The position numbers and the translations under genes were made by a program. Shown in pieces: positions 7,456 through 9,547 of a stretch of DNA of 9,547 bases (position 1 is the first letter of the stretch; each line of letters begins with the position of its first letter). The DNA is from Planctomycetaceae bacterium. Lineage in GTDB: Bacteria > Planctomycetota > Planctomycetia > Planctomycetales > Planctomycetaceae. Below the pieces are notes generated by a model. That model saw only the letters and a program-made list of their open reading frames with translations, was not told the origin of the DNA and made no database searches. Where the stretch lies: positions 1 through 9,547 of the forward strand of contig DLVV01000443.1 in assembly GCA_003445035.1 (NCBI GenBank), read 5' to 3'.

Positions 7456-7833
7456 GGGGTCGCCGACTGGCGGTGCCGGCTGAAACCGGAAAGGGAAGAT
7501 TATGGAGAGGCGCTCGCCGTTGGGCAACAGCGGTTGTTGCAAGCTTCGGCCACCAGCGTGGACAAAAACGATGCGGGCACGGACTTCCGTCGCATTCCCG
7601 TCGAACCGGTCAATGCTGAAAATCGGATTGTTCGGTTTAACCTGCCGGACCGGCCGAACCGATATCCTTGAATACCGTACGAACAGCGCTGTCGATCCCG
7701 GGTCGATTTGCTTCGGCAAAAACACCCTCTCGACGTGGTGGCGAGGGACTGCGGTGGGCGGTCACGCGATTGGGATCATGGACCGTTCGATTCGTTGATG
7801 AGTGACACAGGAACATCACGGGGGGGGAGGCCG
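7456..7833. other. 378-base gap between divergent genes
   Basis: This stretch separates typA (-) from the HEAT-repeat gene (+) and should contain both promoters. No gene is convincing in it. The typA frame is open back to 7725, and the HEAT frame is open back to about 7708, with an ATG at 7798 that would add 12 residues. I see small GC-rich inverted repeats around 7630-7665 (for example TCGGTT and AACCGA arms about 20 bases apart). They have no T-tract and no clear meaning. No strong sigma70-type promoter could be picked out. Confidence 0.5.
7820..7830 (+). promoter_or_regulatory. G-rich ribosome binding site of the HEAT-repeat gene
   Basis: Eight consecutive G (7820-7827) run into AGG, giving GGAGG at 7826-7830 just 3 bases before the ATG at 7834. 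The spacing is short for the GGAGG core, though pairing shifted upstream within the G-run would lengthen it. No such site precedes the alternative ATG at 7798. A homopolymer in this position could change length by slippage. Confidence 0.5.
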
Positions 7834-9018
7834 ATGAAGACGGCCGGATTTCAATACGTCAACGTTCTTGGCATCTCGTTGCTGGCTACCACATTTGCGT
7901 GGACCAGTCTCCTGGGAGCTCGTGACACCGAGTTGTCCGTTCCCAGGATGATGAACGCGGCACGCCTGTTCGAGCGACAGGGGCGCCAGTTGAAGGCTGC
8001 GGAAATGTACCGCCGGGTACTGAGAGCAGCACCTGGCAACGCGTATGCGTCGAAGCGTCTGAAGGCGCTGAGGGCCGTGTCATCGAGGTTGATGGAACTG
8101 TCAGTTGAGGGATCGGGTTCGGGGACGGGAGTGCGGCCCGTGGCCTCGTTTGAGCGTCAGTCGAGGCCTGGTCCGAAAGTGGAGGTGAACGGGCGCGGGC
8201 AGGTGGCCAGGAGTCCCAAAAAGATTCTCGATTCCACTCGTTCGGCATTGGCGAAGATTCGCAATAAGATCGCCGGCCAGCCCTCACGGCCGGCCCCGGT
8301 CATTTTGGCCGGCGGAGAGAAAATCGCCCAGTCGTTGTTACTGGGGCGGTCGCCATTGTGGGATCGGCTCGATCCGTCTTTGAGGGGGCTGGCCGACATC
8401 ATGGTGTTGAGTCCGTCGGAGAAAAACGCCCGGGGTCATCAGTCCCTGGTGCCCATGACTGATGACGCTGCCGCCGTGACACTGCTCGTCGATGCTGTGA
8501 CCTACACGCCGGACGCCGAATCGGCCCTTGCGGCTTACATGCTGGGCACTCGAACGACCGGCCAGGATGCCGTGTTGTTTAGCCTCGGTGAACAGTTGGC
8601 TGCACGACAGGGGTTCGCCAGGGTGCATGTTGCCGAGGCTCTGCTCCGTCTGGACGGGGCGCATGTCGCAGCCACCGACGCGTTGATCGAGATGGTGTCG
8701 GCCTCCGACAAGGAAGTCAGGATGATGGCGGTGCTCGCAATGCAGTCGGCTGTGGCAACGCAGCGAGATCGGTGCATTCAGATCCTGATTCGTCTGTTGG
8801 CCGATGGAGACAATGATATTCGGGCAGCGGGAGCGTTGGCCTTGGGAGGGTATGGAAGATCGGCGAGGGTGGCCGTGCCGGCCCTGATGAAGTTGGTTCG
8901 TGACGAGAATGCCGACACGGCCCGGGCGGCTGGAGTCGCGCTGCGTTGTGTGTTTCCCGAACCGGTCGTCCCGATCACCCGTACGTCTGATCGCCGGGCG
9001 GTGACGCACGGGTCGTGA
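7834..9018 (+). CDS. Exported TPR/HEAT-repeat protein of unknown function
   Basis: 394 residues, complete. An N-terminal hydrophobic segment (about 7-28, after K2) is a signal peptide or membrane anchor; a cleavage site near LLGA|RD is weak. Residues about 39-73 read as one TPR-like helical pair (AARLFERQGRQLKAAEMYRRVLRAAPGN). The middle (about 90-200) is low in recognisable structure, basic and Gly/Ser/Arg-rich. Residues about 245-375 form repeated helical pairs of the HEAT type: VHVAEALLRLDGAHVAATDALIEMV, then EVRMMAVLAMQSA...CIQILIRLLADGDNDIRAAGALALGGYG, then VAVPALMKLVRDENADTARAAGVALR. Such scaffolds bind proteins; no catalytic motif is visible. The start was chosen for the signal sequence and the adjacent G-rich ribosome binding site. 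A lipoprotein gene follows after 59 bases with no terminator between, so the two are probably co-transcribed. I do not recognise a named gene. Confidence 0.82.
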   Translation: MKTAGFQYVNVLGISLLATTFAWTSLLGARDTELSVPRMMNAARLFERQGRQLKAAEMYRRVLRAAPGNAYASKRLKALRAVSSRLMELSVEGSGSGTGVRPVASFERQSRPGPKVEVNGRGQVARSPKKILDSTRSALAKIRNKIAGQPSRPAPVILAGGEKIAQSLLLGRSPLWDRLDPSLRGLADIMVLSPSEKNARGHQSLVPMTDDAAAVTLLVDAVTYTPDAESALAAYMLGTRTTGQDAVLFSLGEQLAARQGFARVHVAEALLRLDGAHVAATDALIEMVSASDKEVRMMAVLAMQSAVATQRDRCIQILIRLLADGDNDIRAAGALALGGYGRSARVAVPALMKLVRDENADTARAAGVALRCVFPEPVVPITRTSDRRAVTHGS

Positions 9019-9061
9019 AGCGGCGAAGGCGTGTGGATGTCTCGACGAGCGGACACCAATC

Positions 9062-9067
9062 GGAAGG
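9062..9067 (+). promoter_or_regulatory. Ribosome binding site of the partial lipoprotein gene
   Basis: GGAAGG lies 10 bases before the ATG at 9078. It supports that start, which also gives a proper lipoprotein signal peptide. Confidence 0.55.
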
Positions 9068-9077
9068 ATTCAGACCA

Positions 9078-9547
9078 ATGGGGAAGACAGTGGCGTTGAA
9101 GATCCTGTTTCCGCTGGCCTTGCTGGCCGGCTGCAGCAGCGAATTCCGTGGCGGCGTCGATGACACCGCGGTTTCGATTGGAAGCCGAACTCGTTCTCTT
9201 CAGGCGTGGACAGATGCACGAAATCTATACGAGGGCATTCCGAACCAGGAGGACTTTGGGAAGGGGTTTCGGGATGGCCACTACGATGTGTCCACGGGAG
9301 GAGGAGGGGTTCGCCCGGTCTTGCCGCCACGAGAGTATCGGGGGGTGAGAGGCCGAACCAACGAAGAGCAAACGCGGTTGGCGGCCTACATGGACGGACA
9401 CGAACACGGTGTGCTGGCCATCATTGAGAAGAGTCGCCTCCTGGCAAAGCTCTCCTGGGAGGAGACGCAGGAAATGTACGATGGCATTCCTCATCTCTCC
9501 GATTTTCGGCGCGGGTACATGGACGGATACTTCAGGAGGTCGATGGG
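9078..9547 (+). CDS. Lipoprotein with repeated YxGIPxxxDFxxGxxDG motif (3' end outside window)
   Basis: The 156 residues readable here continue past the window edge without a stop. Residues 1-19 form a lipoprotein signal peptide: K3, a hydrophobic core, then the lipobox L16-A17-G18-C19, so the mature protein should be lipidated at Cys19 and membrane-attached. Two copies of a motif are visible: YEGIPNQEDFGKGFRDGHYD (51-70) and YDGIPHLSDFRRGYMDGYFR (134-153), identical at 9 of 20 positions and starting 83 residues apart. Between them lies DVSTGGGGVRPVLPPREYRG (70-89), then NEEQTRLAAYMDGHEHGVLA (95-114), which carries a related YMDG segment. The order DFxxGFxxGxxDVxxGGxGxxPxxPPxxY, then an acidic/Gln stretch and a G-x-x-x-G segment, resembles a pattern I recall in small planctomycete exported proteins of unknown function. 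This is memory, not a search. It follows the HEAT-repeat gene by 59 bases and is likely in the same operon. No function can be assigned. Confidence 0.8.
   Translation, partial: MGKTVALKILFPLALLAGCSSEFRGGVDDTAVSIGSRTRSLQAWTDARNLYEGIPNQEDFGKGFRDGHYDVSTGGGGVRPVLPPREYRGVRGRTNEEQTRLAAYMDGHEHGVLAIIEKSRLLAKLSWEETQEMYDGIPHLSDFRRGYMDGYFRRSM

Noticed and set aside
7630..7665. GC-rich inverted repeats between typA and the HEAT-repeat gene as a terminator or operator
   Set aside because: The arms are only about 5-6 bases with long or tiny loops and no T-tract. Such repeats are common by chance in GC-rich sequence.
9148..9427. Short plus-strand frames (66-73 codons) in the last 400 bases
   Set aside because: They are out of frame with the lipoprotein that starts at 9078. 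That gene has a ribosome binding site, a lipobox and internal repeats, so the short frames are shadows.

Overview
The window looks like ordinary chromosomal DNA from a GC-rich member of the Planctomycetota. This is inferred from the gene content. A secreted DUF1080 (3-keto-disaccharide hydrolase fold) protein lies next to a Tat-exported DUF1501 protein, and the far end holds a short lipoprotein whose pattern resembles one I associate with planctomycetes. I saw no rRNA, tRNA, CRISPR array, insertion sequence or integrase, and nothing suggests recent transfer.

Layout. Positions 30-2277 (+) hold two envelope or secreted proteins, DUF1080 then DUF1501, closed by a strong intrinsic terminator (2297-2339). 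The U-tract of that terminator runs into the stop codon of the convergent gene. Positions 2338-4449 (-) encode an M3-family zinc oligopeptidase of the oligopeptidase A (PrlC/OpdA) type, presumably cytoplasmic. Divergent from it, 4634-5647 (+) encodes a secreted metal-dependent cyclase-family (PF04199) hydrolase. Its stop codon interlocks with that of the convergent translational GTPase TypA/BipA (5644-7455, -) in one CTAG tetranucleotide. After a 378-base gap between divergent genes, a + strand pair begins: a secreted or anchored TPR/HEAT-repeat protein (7834-9018) and, 59 bases later, a lipoprotein (9078 onward) that runs off the window.

Functional reading. The genes do not form one pathway. 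Two are housekeeping (prlC-like, typA). Five encode exported proteins: DUF1080, DUF1501, the cyclase, the HEAT protein and the lipoprotein. The first two may belong to planctomycetal carbohydrate or polymer handling, but the usual DUF1549/DUF1553 cytochrome-type partner of DUF1501 is not here. The least understood part is the 3' pair: a repeat-scaffold protein followed by a small lipoprotein that carries two copies of a YxGIPxxxDFxxGxxDG motif. I found no convincing new defence, mobile or regulatory system. The findings below are modest and graded accordingly.

Many long open frames lie antisense to the real genes. They are by-products of high GC content and are not annotated.
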